Positions 41,441-49,803 of a stretch of 64,000 nucleotides of DNA are shown here, piece after piece; positions within the stretch are counted from its first letter, which is position 1, and every line of letters starts with the position of its first letter. The notes under the pieces are model-generated. The model had not been told where the DNA came from. It did not search any database and worked only from the letters and a program-made list of their open reading frames with translations. The position numbers and the translations under genes are program-made. Source of the DNA: Flavihumibacter sp. UBA7668 (GTDB taxonomy: Bacteria > Bacteroidota > Bacteroidia > Chitinophagales > Chitinophagaceae); NCBI RefSeq assembly GCF_002483205.1, contig NZ_DLHM01000004.1, positions 466,962 through 530,961 of the forward strand, read 5' to 3'.

Positions 41441-43111
41441 CTAGCGGTTGGCATCATTCATCCGGATTTTGCGGCCTTTATAGGTTTTTCCATCAATAGC
41501 CTTGATCATTTTAGAAGCTGCAGCTTTATCAACTTCCACCCAGCTGTTCATTTCCTTCATATCAATGCGACCTAAAGACTCCTTTCTGAGTTCACTCATA
41601 TCAAGAATAAACTGCAAAAAGCTGGCTTTGTAAAAACCATCTTTCGTACCAAGATTAACAAAGAGTTTGGTAGTATTGGATGGACCTTCATATGCGCGTC
41701 CACGCACAGCTTCTCTTCCTCTTCCGGCATCACCCCGCTGACCAAAATCACGGCTCGGCTGTTGTCTTAATCTATTGCGATCTTCCCTGATATTCAGGTC
41801 TTCTGCATTATCATAATATTTCAGAAAGCGATCAAATTCCATTGCAGCTACCCGCTTAAGGATATCTTCCTTGCTCATATCAGCAAACTTTTCTTCCAGC
41901 ATGGGAACATAGGTTTCGTAGTTGCCATGGCTGATATCGGTTTCCAGCAATTTGTCCATGAAGTAGAAAAACTGTTTGCGGCAAACATCCTTACCAGTTG
42001 GAATTTCCAACTTATTGAAAGGTGCCTGAACGATCTTTTCTATCTGACGTAAACGGAATGTCTCACGACTATGCACAATTGACATACAGATTCCGGTTTT
42101 ACCGGCACGTCCGGTACGTCCGCTTCTATGTGTATACACTTCTATATCATCCGGCAATTCATAATTGATTACGTGCGTAATTTCTTTCACATCAATACCT
42201 CTTGCTGCCACATCGGTTGCAATCAGTAACTGCAGGCTTTTATCACGGAATTGTCCCATTACTTTGTCGCGTTGTGCCTGGGTAAGATCACCGTGCAGGG
42301 CATCGATATCGTACCCTTCGCGGGTCAGTTTTTCAGCAATATCCTGCGCATCCAGTTTGGTACGCGTAAAAATAATTCCATACATACCCGGATTAAAGTC
42401 AATGAGACGCTTCAGTGCTTCATAACGGTGTTGGGCAGAAGTAATATAATACTGATGATCAATGTTTTTATTGCCGGTATTTACTTTACCCACCTGCACT
42501 TCCTGCGGATCTTTCATATAGCGCTTGCTCACCTTTTTGATTTCAGGTGGCATGGTAGCACTGAACAACCAGGTACTTTCCCGTTTTGGTGTGTTTTTCA
42601 GAATGAATTCAATATCATCCTGGAATCCCATATTCAACATTTCATCTGCCTCATCCAGCACAACGTATTTAATTTGCTCCAGATTGATTGCTTTCCGCTC
42701 AATCAGATCAATCAGACGACCTGGAGTTGCAACCACAATATGGACACCGCGCTTAATATCGCGGATCTGTGCTCCAATAGCAGTACCACCATAAACAGCT
42801 ACCAAATTGATGGAGGGTTTAAATTTTTTAAACAACTCCATTTCAGTAACAATCTGCATGCAGAGTTCGCGGGTTGGACAAACAACCAGCGCCTGTGGGT
42901 ATTTATCAGCGGGTGAAATCAATTGTAAAAGAGGTAATCCAAAGGCAGCCGTTTTTCCGGTGCCGGTTTGTGCAAGTCCCACTAAATCAGTGGTTCCGCT
43001 AAGCAAAATCGGGATTGCTTTTTCCTGAATCGGGGTAGGTGTTACAAATCCAAGGGCTGTCGTCGCTTTAACCAATTGCTCATCAAGTCCTAACCCATCA
43101 AATGTTATCAT
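41441..43111 (-). CDS. DEAD-box RNA helicase with DbpA-type RNA-binding domain
   Basis: 556 residues. Helicase core motifs: Q motif FVTPTPIQEKAIP, motif I AQTGTGKTAAF, motif II LDEADEML, motif III FSATMPP and motif VI HRSGRTGRAGKTG. Residues about 430-475 form an Arg-rich linker (QRGDAGRGREAVRGRAYEGP). The C-terminal 75 residues (TTKLFVNLGTKDGFYKASF) match the DbpA/CsdA RNA-binding domain. It likely acts in ribosome assembly or cold-induced RNA remodelling. It is divergent from bshB1 with overlapping promoter regions. Confidence 0.93.
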   Translation of the reverse strand: MITFDGLGLDEQLVKATTALGFVTPTPIQEKAIPILLSGTTDLVGLAQTGTGKTAAFGLPLLQLISPADKYPQALVVCPTRELCMQIVTEMELFKKFKPSINLVAVYGGTAIGAQIRDIKRGVHIVVATPGRLIDLIERKAINLEQIKYVVLDEADEMLNMGFQDDIEFILKNTPKRESTWLFSATMPPEIKKVSKRYMKDPQEVQVGKVNTGNKNIDHQYYITSAQHRYEALKRLIDFNPGMYGIIFTRTKLDAQDIAEKLTREGYDIDALHGDLTQAQRDKVMGQFRDKSLQLLIATDVAARGIDVKEITHVINYELPDDIEVYTHRSGRTGRAGKTGICMSIVHSRETFRLRQIEKIVQAPFNKLEIPTGKDVCRKQFFYFMDKLLETDISHGNYETYVPMLEEKFADMSKEDILKRVAAMEFDRFLKYYDNAEDLNIREDRNRLRQQPSRDFGQRGDAGRGREAVRGRAYEGPSNTTKLFVNLGTKDGFYKASFLQFILDMSELRKESLGRIDMKEMNSWVEVDKAAASKMIKAIDGKTYKGRKIRMNDANR

Positions 43112-43126
43112 ATATCAAAATTTGCG

Positions 43127-43134
43127 CAAAGGTA
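43127..43134 (-). promoter_or_regulatory. -7 box TACCTTTG for the helicase gene
   Basis: Ends 15 bases before the helicase ATG at 43111. It overlaps the region just after a plus-strand TTTG at 43121-43124, so the two divergent promoters are interleaved. Confidence 0.5.
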
Positions 43135-43149
43135 AGATATTAAACGCAC

Positions 43150-43157
43150 TACATTTG
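43150..43157 (+). promoter_or_regulatory. -7 box TACATTTG for bshB1
   Basis: Ends six bases before the bshB1 ATG at 43164; a TTTG lies upstream at 43121-43124, but the 25-base spacing is longer than the usual 19-21. Predicts a nearly leaderless transcript. Confidence 0.5.
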
Positions 43158-43163
43158 CAGATT

Positions 43164-43901
43164 ATGAAACTTGACGTACTAGCCATTGGAGTTCATCCGG
43201 ATGATGTGGAACTGGGTTGTTCTGGCACCATCATCAATGAAATAAAGCGGGGAAAAAAAGTAGGGATTCTGGATCTTACCCAGGGAGAACTGGGAACCCG
43301 GGGAACAATTGAAACCCGGTATGCGGAAGCTGCAGAAGCGGCAAAAATAATGGGTGTTCATGTCCGTGAGAACCTCAAAATGAAAGATGGTTTCTTTGCA
43401 AATGATGCGGCACATCAGTTGCAACTGATTCGTGTACTTCGGAAATATCAACCTGAAATAGTGCTGTCCAATGCTTTGGAAGATCGACATCCGGATCATG
43501 GGCGGGCGGGTAAACTGATTGCGGAAGCCTGCTTCCTGGCCGGACTGATCAAAATTGAAACCAGCGACGATGCGGGTCAGTTACAGGATCGCTGGCGTCC
43601 CAAATATGTGCTGCATTATATCCAGGATCGTCTGCATGAGCCAGACTTTCTGGTGGATATTTCAGATGTTTTTGATCAGCGAATGAAAGCAATCGAAGCC
43701 TATTCCACCCAGTTTTATAATCCGGATATGGAAACTGAAGGACCAACCACCTATATTTCCACCCCTGATTTCCGGGAATCTGTGGTGGCCAGGGCAAGAA
43801 TGCTGGGGAAAAGGATTGGAGTTCGGTTTGCGGAAGGATTTACCACGCAGAAAACATTGGGAATCAGTAGTCTTGATGCATTGATTCAGAACGAGACCTA
43901 A
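43164..43901 (+). CDS. bshB1: bacillithiol biosynthesis deacetylase BshB1
   Basis: Zinc-dependent LmbE-like deacetylase of 245 residues that converts GlcNAc-malate to GlcN-malate in bacillithiol synthesis. It has the zinc motif VHPDDVELGCSG at about residues 11-22, LTQGELGTRGT, and EDRHPDHGRAGKL with the second metal and catalytic histidines. FYNPDMETEGPTTYIS and the C-terminal GVRFAEGF match the BshB1 group. The start at 43164 fits the promoter position. BshA and BshC are not in this window. Confidence 0.93.
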   Translation: MKLDVLAIGVHPDDVELGCSGTIINEIKRGKKVGILDLTQGELGTRGTIETRYAEAAEAAKIMGVHVRENLKMKDGFFANDAAHQLQLIRVLRKYQPEIVLSNALEDRHPDHGRAGKLIAEACFLAGLIKIETSDDAGQLQDRWRPKYVLHYIQDRLHEPDFLVDISDVFDQRMKAIEAYSTQFYNPDMETEGPTTYISTPDFRESVVARARMLGKRIGVRFAEGFTTQKTLGISSLDALIQNET

Positions 43902-43994
43902 TATTAACAGTTTTAGGGTAAACAGAAATTTCCATCGTGCCGGATTTTCGTACCTTTATCCCTTATTTTGTATTTCGAACCTGTTATTTATCTC

Positions 43995-45062
43995 ATGGTT
44001 ACTCCAAAGTTTAGCTCCACCGCTCAGTCTTTTCATTCTGAATTAAAAAGACGAATCAATCAGTATTTTGAAGAAAAAGGAAAGTCCACAACCGGAAATA
44101 TGACCCTTTACACAAAGGCGATTATCCTGTTGGTTGCTTTTGTGTTTACCTATGTACACCTGGTGTTTTTTACCCCGGTAACCTGGGTAGCCATCCTGGA
44201 ATGTTTGTTGTTGGGTGGAATTGTTTCCGCCATCGGTTTTAATATCATGCACGATGGTGCGCATGGTAGTTTCAGTAAATACAAGTGGTTAAATCAGGTG
44301 GCTGCATTTTCCCTGAATGTACTGGGAGGAAGTAGTTTTATGTGGAATGTAAAACACAATGTGATTCACCATGCCTATACAAATGTAGACGGACTGGATG
44401 ATGATATTGATATCCAGCCCTGGATGCGGATGAGTACCACTCAGCCCAAATACAAATTTCACAAGTACCAGCACCTTTATTTCTGGTTGCTTTATTCCCT
44501 GTTGTATATCCTCTGGATTTTCGTATTGGATTATACCAAATACTTCGCCAGCAAGATCGGAAGCATGCCATTGAAAAAAATGAAATTAAGTGATCATATC
44601 ACTTTCTGGTCGTTCAAAGTATTTAATCTCTTCCTGTATGTGGGATTGCCGATTTATATGCTGGGTTTCACTTCCTGGTTGGTTGGCTTCCTGGTATTCA
44701 CCATGTTTGCGGGATTCGTACTGAGTATTGTATTCCAGTTGGCACATACCGTGGAGCATACCGCTTTTCCGGTGCCGGATGTTGAAACAGGCCGATTGGA
44801 AGATGAGTGGGCTGTTCACCAGTTGAAAACCACCGCTAATTTTGCCACCGGTAATAAAATTGTTTGCTGGCTGGTTGGCGGATTAAATTTCCAGGTGGAA
44901 CATCACCTTTTCCCCAAAATTTCACACGTACATTATCCTGCCATCAGCAAGATCATCAAGAAAGCCTGTGCTGAATACGGTGTGCCTTATATTGAGTACC
45001 CAAAAACAAGGCTTGCTATCGCATCACATGTTTCCTTCCTTAAACAGATGGGACGGGCCTGA
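43995..45062 (+). CDS. acyl-lipid/acyl-CoA fatty acid desaturase
   Basis: Membrane di-iron desaturase of 355 residues. The three histidine boxes are HDGAH (near residue 87), HNVIHH (near 124) and QVEHH (near 299), the last being the QxxHH form found in front-end-type and related desaturases. Four or more hydrophobic helices lie between them (AIILLVAFVFTYVHLVFF, YFWLLYSLLYILWIF). The start at 43995 is preferred; upstream codons overlap the likely promoter. It introduces a double bond into membrane fatty acids; regiospecificity is not deducible. Confidence 0.92.
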   Translation: MVTPKFSSTAQSFHSELKRRINQYFEEKGKSTTGNMTLYTKAIILLVAFVFTYVHLVFFTPVTWVAILECLLLGGIVSAIGFNIMHDGAHGSFSKYKWLNQVAAFSLNVLGGSSFMWNVKHNVIHHAYTNVDGLDDDIDIQPWMRMSTTQPKYKFHKYQHLYFWLLYSLLYILWIFVLDYTKYFASKIGSMPLKKMKLSDHITFWSFKVFNLFLYVGLPIYMLGFTSWLVGFLVFTMFAGFVLSIVFQLAHTVEHTAFPVPDVETGRLEDEWAVHQLKTTANFATGNKIVCWLVGGLNFQVEHHLFPKISHVHYPAISKIIKKACAEYGVPYIEYPKTRLAIASHVSFLKQMGRA

Positions 45063-45079
45063 TAGTCGGGAACTCTTCT

Positions 45080-45087
45080 TACATTTG
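45080..45087 (+). promoter_or_regulatory. -7 box TACATTTG for aguB-aguA
   Basis: Perfect TAnnTTTG, ending 19 bases before the aguB ATG; it should serve both overlapping genes. Confidence 0.5.
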
Positions 45088-45106
45088 GCGCTCAAAATTC
45101 AAGTGA

Positions 45107-45982
45107 ATGTCAACTGTACAGGTAGGCATGGTGCAGATGAGATGTACCGCCAATAAAGAAGAAAATTTACAAAAAGCTATAGCGGGAGTTAAACAGGCCG
45201 CTGCAAAAGGTGCACAGATTGTGTGTTTGCAGGAACTGTTTACCTCCCTTTATTTTTGCGATGTGGAAGATTATGCCAATTTCGAACTGGCAGAACCCAT
45301 TCCTGGTCCGTCTACAGAAACCCTAAGTTCGGTGGCCAAAGAACTGGGTGTGGTGATCATTGCAAGTTTATTCGAAAAAAGAGCGCAGGGATTGTATCAT
45401 AATACCACGGCGGTGCTGGATGCGGATGGGAGCTATCTGGGCAAGTATCGCAAAATGCATATACCCGATGATCCGGCATATTACGAGAAGTTTTATTTTA
45501 CACCAGGTGATTTGGGGTACAAGGTTTTCAAAACAAAGTTTGCCACCTTTGGCGTGCTGATCTGCTGGGATCAATGGTATCCGGAAGCAGCCCGTATAAC
45601 TGCATTAATGGGCGCTGAAATTCTATTTTATCCTACAGCAATAGGTTGGGCAACTTCACAGGATGAAGCAACCAATACAGAGCAATATAATGCCTGGCAG
45701 ACCATACAGCGCAGTCACTCTGTTGCCAATGGAGTACATGTGGTTAGTGTGAACCGGGTTGGATTTGAGCAGGATGGTGCCATGAAATTCTGGGGAGGTT
45801 CCTTTATCAGTAATCCATTTGGAACGGTACTATACCAGGCATCCTATGAAGAAGAAGAAGTAACTGTACTTGGGTTGGATCTCTCCAAAACCGAGCGTTA
45901 TAGAACCCATTGGCCGTTTATGCGCGACAGAAGAATTGATTCTTATCAGCCAATAACCAAACGATACATTGATGAGTCTTAA
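45107..45982 (+). CDS. aguB: N-carbamoylputrescine amidase
   Basis: Carbon-nitrogen hydrolase of 291 residues converting N-carbamoylputrescine to putrescine, CO2 and ammonia. The catalytic triad is visible: Glu in VCLQELFTSLYF (about residue 42), Lys in KYRKMHIPDDP and Cys in FGVLICWDQWYPEAAR. The length matches the AguB group. Its 3' end overlaps aguA by 11 bases, so the two enzymes of the agmatine-to-putrescine route are translated from one transcript. Confidence 0.94.
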   Translation: MSTVQVGMVQMRCTANKEENLQKAIAGVKQAAAKGAQIVCLQELFTSLYFCDVEDYANFELAEPIPGPSTETLSSVAKELGVVIIASLFEKRAQGLYHNTTAVLDADGSYLGKYRKMHIPDDPAYYEKFYFTPGDLGYKVFKTKFATFGVLICWDQWYPEAARITALMGAEILFYPTAIGWATSQDEATNTEQYNAWQTIQRSHSVANGVHVVSVNRVGFEQDGAMKFWGGSFISNPFGTVLYQASYEEEEVTVLGLDLSKTERYRTHWPFMRDRRIDSYQPITKRYIDES

Positions 45983-47033
45983 TACACCGGCCGAACTGGG
46001 TTATTATTTTCCGGCAGAATTTGCACCACACAGGGCTACCTGGCTAAGCTGGCCACATAAGGAAGCAAGCTGGCCTGGAAAAATCCACACGATATTTCCA
46101 TATTATGCCGAATTCATTAAATGGCTGGCAAAAAGTGAAAGGGTCTGCATAAATGTGCGGGATGAAGCAATGAAGTCCTTTGCCTTGTCTCATTTGGAGA
46201 AAGCTGGCGTGGATCTTACTCAGGTTGATTTCTTTTTCTTTCCCACCAATGATGCCTGGTGCAGGGACCATGGTCCGGCTTTTTTGATCAACCCTGCTGC
46301 TGACAAACCCAAAGCAATTGTAGATTGGGGGTACAATGCCTGGGGGGGTAAATATCCTCCTTTTGATTTGGATGATGTAATTCCAACCCGAATAGCAGAA
46401 CATTTTGGTTTGCCGGTATTTCATCCGGGTATAGTGATGGAAGGCGGTTCAGTAGAATTTAATGGAAAGGGAACCGTTTTAACGAGCACAGCCTGTTTGT
46501 TGAACCCCAACAGAAACCCAACACTTAATCAGGAAAAAATTGAATGGTACCTGCAGCAATATTACGGCGTGCAGCAGGTATTATGGGTGGATGAAGGTAT
46601 TGTGGGTGATGATACCGACGGACATATAGATGATACCGTTCGATTTGTAAATGAGGATACGGTATTGACGGTGATTGAAGAAAACAAGGGAGATGAAAAC
46701 TATGAATTGTTGCAAACCAATTTAAAGCAGTTACAGCAAATGCGACTGCTGAATGGTAAACAGGTAAATATTGTTGAACTGCCCATGCCCGATGAATTGG
46801 TCTTTGATGATCAGCGGTTACCCTGTTCCTATGCCAATTTTTATATCGCCAATAAATATGTAATTGTTCCAACTTTCCGTTCTCCCAAAGATGAGAAAGC
46901 TTTGCGCATCATTCAGGAATGTTTCCCGGATCGTGAAGCCATCGGAATAGATTCTACTGAAATCATCTGGGGCCTCGGCAGTTTCCATTGCCTGAGCCAG
47001 CAGGAACCATTGGAGGTGAAAAGTGAAAGGTGA
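45972..47033 (+). CDS. aguA: agmatine deiminase
   Basis: Guanidino-modifying enzyme of 353 residues turning agmatine into N-carbamoylputrescine and ammonia. It has WLSWPHKEASWPGK at the N-terminus, NDAWCRDHGPAFLI, MEGGSVEFNGKGT, the catalytic His region DDTDGHIDDTVRF, and the nucleophilic Cys in GLGSFHCLSQQEP near the end. The last residues (EVKSER) and the TGA stop are encoded by the start of a GTGAAAG-type repeat, so the native end may once have been slightly different. ATG at 45972 is chosen over the adjoining TTG. Confidence 0.94.
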   Translation: MSLNTPAELGYYFPAEFAPHRATWLSWPHKEASWPGKIHTIFPYYAEFIKWLAKSERVCINVRDEAMKSFALSHLEKAGVDLTQVDFFFFPTNDAWCRDHGPAFLINPAADKPKAIVDWGYNAWGGKYPPFDLDDVIPTRIAEHFGLPVFHPGIVMEGGSVEFNGKGTVLTSTACLLNPNRNPTLNQEKIEWYLQQYYGVQQVLWVDEGIVGDDTDGHIDDTVRFVNEDTVLTVIEENKGDENYELLQTNLKQLQQMRLLNGKQVNIVELPMPDELVFDDQRLPCSYANFYIANKYVIVPTFRSPKDEKALRIIQECFPDREAIGIDSTEIIWGLGSFHCLSQQEPLEVKSER

Positions 47034-47083
47034 GAGGTGAAAGGAGAGAGGTGAAAGGAGAGAGGTGAAAGGTGAAAGGTGAT
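47014..47083 (+). repeat. GTGAAAG-type short repeat, locus C, overlapping the aguA stop
   Basis: About eight units of GTGAAAGG or GAGAGGTGAAAGG type. The first two lie inside aguA and the stop codon TGA is part of a unit (AGGTGAGAGG). Longer periodicity of 14 bases is visible in the middle (GGAGAGAGGTGAAA repeated). Confidence 0.8.
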
Positions 47084-47341
47084 GGGGATTTTTCCATTCG
47101 GGTAATAATTTATTTTAGTCCGGGCCTTCTACTTTTCCTCCCTTTCCTCCTTTTTCCCCTTCCCCTTCTGTTCACTCTCCAACCCTCCTGCATTACCATC
47201 TCTTCCACAGCTTATAAAGTATTGCCAAAGCATGAAATAAAGAGCAGTGATTTAATCAATCTGCAAAACATTGGCTGAGTTTTTGGGTTATCTATAGCAC
47301 GCCGGCGTAATCAATTCATCATTTAACCATTAAAATTTGTT
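47034..47341 (+). other. gene-free spacer with purine tract then pyrimidine tract
   Basis: 308 bases between aguA and the fasciclin gene. It starts with the GTGAAAG array and then has a pyrimidine-rich stretch at about 47128-47187 (CTTTTCCTCCCTTTCCTCC and similar), which could pair with the array. The remaining 140 bases lead to the fasciclin gene with no clear TAnnTTTG box. The one open frame (47072-47278) has low-complexity composition and is not called. Confidence 0.6.
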
Positions 47342-47851
47342 ATGAAAAAGTTTTTCCTTTTCATGTTGATTTCAGCTGCCTCTGTTTTAACAGCAAACGC
47401 ACAAAGTAAAGATATTGTTGGTGTAGCTGCAGGTAGTGCAGATCATTCCACACTAGTTGCTGCAGTAAAAGCGGCAGACCTGGTAGGAACCTTACAAAGT
47501 GCCGGACCATTCACTGTATTTGCACCAACAAATGCTGCATTTGGCAAACTTCCTGCAGGTACGGTTGATGGATTATTAAAACCGGAAGCAAAAGCAACGC
47601 TTACCAAAGTACTTACGTACCATGTAGTGGCAGGAAAGCTGGATGCTGCAGCAGTGATCAAAGCAATTCAATCCGGTGGTGGTAAAGCAGTATTATCTAC
47701 CGTTAGCGGAGGCAAATTAACAGCAACGCTGGATGGTGGCAAAGTGAAGCTAACCGACGAAACTGGTGGTACCGCATGGGTAACTGCAACCGATTTGAAA
47801 GCCAGCAATGGTGTAATTCATGTGATCGACAGTGTAGTAATGCCAAAATAA
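47342..47851 (+). CDS. secreted fasciclin-domain protein
   Basis: 169 residues with signal peptide MKKFFLFMLISAASVLTANA. One fasciclin (FAS1) domain at about 30-168 has the two hallmark blocks: FTVFAPTNAAFGKLP with H1 and TYHVVAGKLDAA plus the closing NGVIHVIDSVVMPK. FAS1 domains mediate adhesion; bacterial single-domain forms are of unknown role. The protein has no lipobox, so it is probably periplasmic or extracellular. Confidence 0.92.
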   Translation: MKKFFLFMLISAASVLTANAQSKDIVGVAAGSADHSTLVAAVKAADLVGTLQSAGPFTVFAPTNAAFGKLPAGTVDGLLKPEAKATLTKVLTYHVVAGKLDAAAVIKAIQSGGGKAVLSTVSGGKLTATLDGGKVKLTDETGGTAWVTATDLKASNGVIHVIDSVVMPK

Positions 47852-47860
47852 ATTGTCCGT

Positions 47861-48445
47861 TTATTTTTGTACTTGTATAAAGAGTTCAGCACCCAGCCGG
47901 GGAGTAATGGAATTGTAACAGGGTTCCATTATTCTCCTGCTGAATTCTTTTTTAAAGAGGGTTTCATATTCTTCTTTTGAACCACCGAATGGAGGCCCGC
48001 CTTCAAAGGAACGATTAAATAAAACGCCCACCAGCTTACCATCCACTGAAAGCAGTGACGCCATTTTCGAAACATAATCTGGTCTCAGGGATGGATCAAG
48101 TGCACAGAAAAAAGTTTGTTCCAGAATGAGATCAAATGCTCCATTTAGTTCAAAAAAATTTCCAGTTCGTATCTGCAATTCTTTTCCTTCCCATTTTTGA
48201 AAACGTTTACGAAGTGCTTCCGTTAAATCAGGCGCAATATCTATTACAGTGATCTGTTTAAATCCTGCTTTCAACAGATATTCAACCTCATATCCATTGC
48301 CACAGCCGGGAATTAAAATTCGAATATTCTTATCTGTGAGTTGATCGATATAGGCGGTCAGGGGGGGAGATGCGGATCCTATATCCCAACCGGTATCAGC
48401 CAGGCGGTAACGCTCATTCCAATAGTCGCGGTCCAGTTTTTTCAT
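47861..48445 (-). CDS. TPMT-family SAM-dependent methyltransferase
   Basis: 194 residues. The start MKKLDRDYWNERYRLADTGW then DIGSASPPLTAYIDQL matches the thiopurine methyltransferase family, with SAM motif I as ILIPGCGNGYEVEYLLKAGF and FDLILEQTFFCALDPSLR downstream. Such enzymes methylate thiols, halides or small anions, so detoxification is possible. Convergent with the fasciclin gene, gap nine bases. No promoter box was recognised in the 152-base divergent spacer on its side. Confidence 0.88.
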   Translation of the reverse strand: MKKLDRDYWNERYRLADTGWDIGSASPPLTAYIDQLTDKNIRILIPGCGNGYEVEYLLKAGFKQITVIDIAPDLTEALRKRFQKWEGKELQIRTGNFFELNGAFDLILEQTFFCALDPSLRPDYVSKMASLLSVDGKLVGVLFNRSFEGGPPFGGSKEEYETLFKKEFSRRIMEPCYNSITPRLGAELFIQVQK

Positions 48446-48537
48446 TATTTAAATCTAGGAAGTAAATCAATGAAAATTAGATAGTTGCAAAACGAACTAA
48501 TTAATTTTAGAAGAGATACCTTTTTATAAAATAATAG

Positions 48538-48551
48538 CTAACAAACGTTAG
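48538..48551. promoter_or_regulatory. possible operator CTAAC-AAAC-GTTAG
   Basis: A 5-bp inverted repeat around the expected -33 region of the acyl-CoA dehydrogenase promoter. The arrangement fits a TetR-type repressor site as seen at many fatty acid degradation genes, but the arms are short and the repressor is not in this window. Confidence 0.35.
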
Positions 48552-48569
48552 TTGAACTGTTTTTTCTGC

Positions 48570-48577
48570 TATTTTTG
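48570..48577 (+). promoter_or_regulatory. -7 box TATTTTTG for the acyl-CoA dehydrogenase gene
   Basis: TAnnTTTG match ending 20 bases before the ATG at 48598. Confidence 0.5.
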
Positions 48578-48597
48578 CTCCACTTTAAGCTTATCCC

Positions 48598-49752
48598 ATG
48601 CAGTTTCAGTTGACAGAAGAACAGTTGATGATCCAAAAGGCAGCCCGGGATTTTGCACAACAGCAATGTTTGCCGGGAGTAATTGAGCGCGATGAAAAAC
48701 AGCAATTTCCAAAAGAACAGATACTGCAATTGGCTGATCTGGGTTTTATGGGAATGATGGTAGATCCTGCCTATGGCGGGGCAGGAATGGATACGATCAG
48801 TTATGTGCTGGCAATGGAAGAGATAAGTAAAGTGGATGCAAGTGTCAGTGTTTGTATGAGCGTTAATAACAGTCTGGTTTGCTGGGGACTGGAAACGTTT
48901 GGAAATGAAGACCAGAAGAAGAAATACCTGACGCCATTAGCTCAGGGTAAAAAGGATGGTGAGTTGTATATTGGTGCATTTTTATTGAGTGAGCCGGAAG
49001 CTGGAAGTGATGCTACCTCGCAACGGACATCAGCAGAAGATAAAGGCGACTATTATCTCCTGAATGGTACTAAAAACTGGATTACGAATGGTTCTTCCGC
49101 ATCTGTTTATCTGGTTATAGCACAAACAGATTTAAGCAAAGGATCTTCTGGAATCAATGCTTTTATAGTTGAAAAAAACTGGCCCGGTGTAAGCGTTGGT
49201 GCGAAAGAAAATAAAATGGGGATTCGGGGAAGTGATACGCATAGCATTTCCTTTACGGATGTAAAAGTACCGAAGGAAAACCGCATTGGGGAAGACGGAT
49301 TTGGGTTTAAATTTGCGATGAAAACATTGGCAGGTGGACGAATTGGAATAGCTTCGCAGGCCCTTGGAATTGCAAGTGGAGCGTATGAATTATCAGTTGC
49401 TTATTCCAAACAACGGAAGGCGTTTGGAAAAGAAATAATGCAACACCAGGCGATACAGTTCAAACTGGCGGATATGGCTACCAAAGTGGAAGCTGCCCGT
49501 CTGATGTGTTTGAAAGCAGCCTGGGAAAAAGATAATAAGAAGGATTATACGCTGAGTAGTTCAATGGCAAAAGTATTTGCATCGGAAGCAGCCATGTGGA
49601 TTTCAACAGAGGCTGTGCAGATACACGGTGGCTATGGTTATGTTAAGGAATACCACGTTGAACGATTGATGCGCGATGCCAAGATTACCCAGATTTATGA
49701 GGGTACATCTGAAGTACAGCGAATTGTAATCGGTCGTTCCGTACTAAAATAG
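48598..49752 (+). CDS. acyl-CoA dehydrogenase
   Basis: FAD flavoenzyme of 384 residues for the first step of beta-oxidation, probably short-chain type. It starts FQLTEEQLMIQKAARDFAQQ, has GAFLLSEPEAGSDATSQRT and NGTKNWITNGSSA in the middle domain, and QIHGGYGYVKEYHVERLMRD then YEGTSEVQRIVIGR at the C-terminus, where the catalytic Glu is the one in YEGTSE. Length is normal. It is monocistronic with its own promoter and terminator. Confidence 0.95.
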   Translation: MQFQLTEEQLMIQKAARDFAQQQCLPGVIERDEKQQFPKEQILQLADLGFMGMMVDPAYGGAGMDTISYVLAMEEISKVDASVSVCMSVNNSLVCWGLETFGNEDQKKKYLTPLAQGKKDGELYIGAFLLSEPEAGSDATSQRTSAEDKGDYYLLNGTKNWITNGSSASVYLVIAQTDLSKGSSGINAFIVEKNWPGVSVGAKENKMGIRGSDTHSISFTDVKVPKENRIGEDGFGFKFAMKTLAGGRIGIASQALGIASGAYELSVAYSKQRKAFGKEIMQHQAIQFKLADMATKVEAARLMCLKAAWEKDNKKDYTLSSSMAKVFASEAAMWISTEAVQIHGGYGYVKEYHVERLMRDAKITQIYEGTSEVQRIVIGRSVLK

Positions 49753-49771
49753 GTTTGGTTTTGCTTGCTTG

Positions 49772-49803
49772 AGCGCCGCTTCGAAAGAAGGGCGCTTTTT
49801 TTT
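49772..49803 (+). terminator. intrinsic terminator after the acyl-CoA dehydrogenase gene
   Basis: AGCGCC-G-CTTC pairs with GAAG-GGCGCT (one bulged G) around the tetraloop GAAA, followed by a T-run of nine. The GTGAAAG repeat starts on the next base. Confidence 0.9.

Noticed and set aside
47072..47278. Open frame of 68 codons after aguA
   Set aside because: Its hydrophobic middle comes from the CT-rich low-complexity tract and there is no promoter or conservation signal visible.
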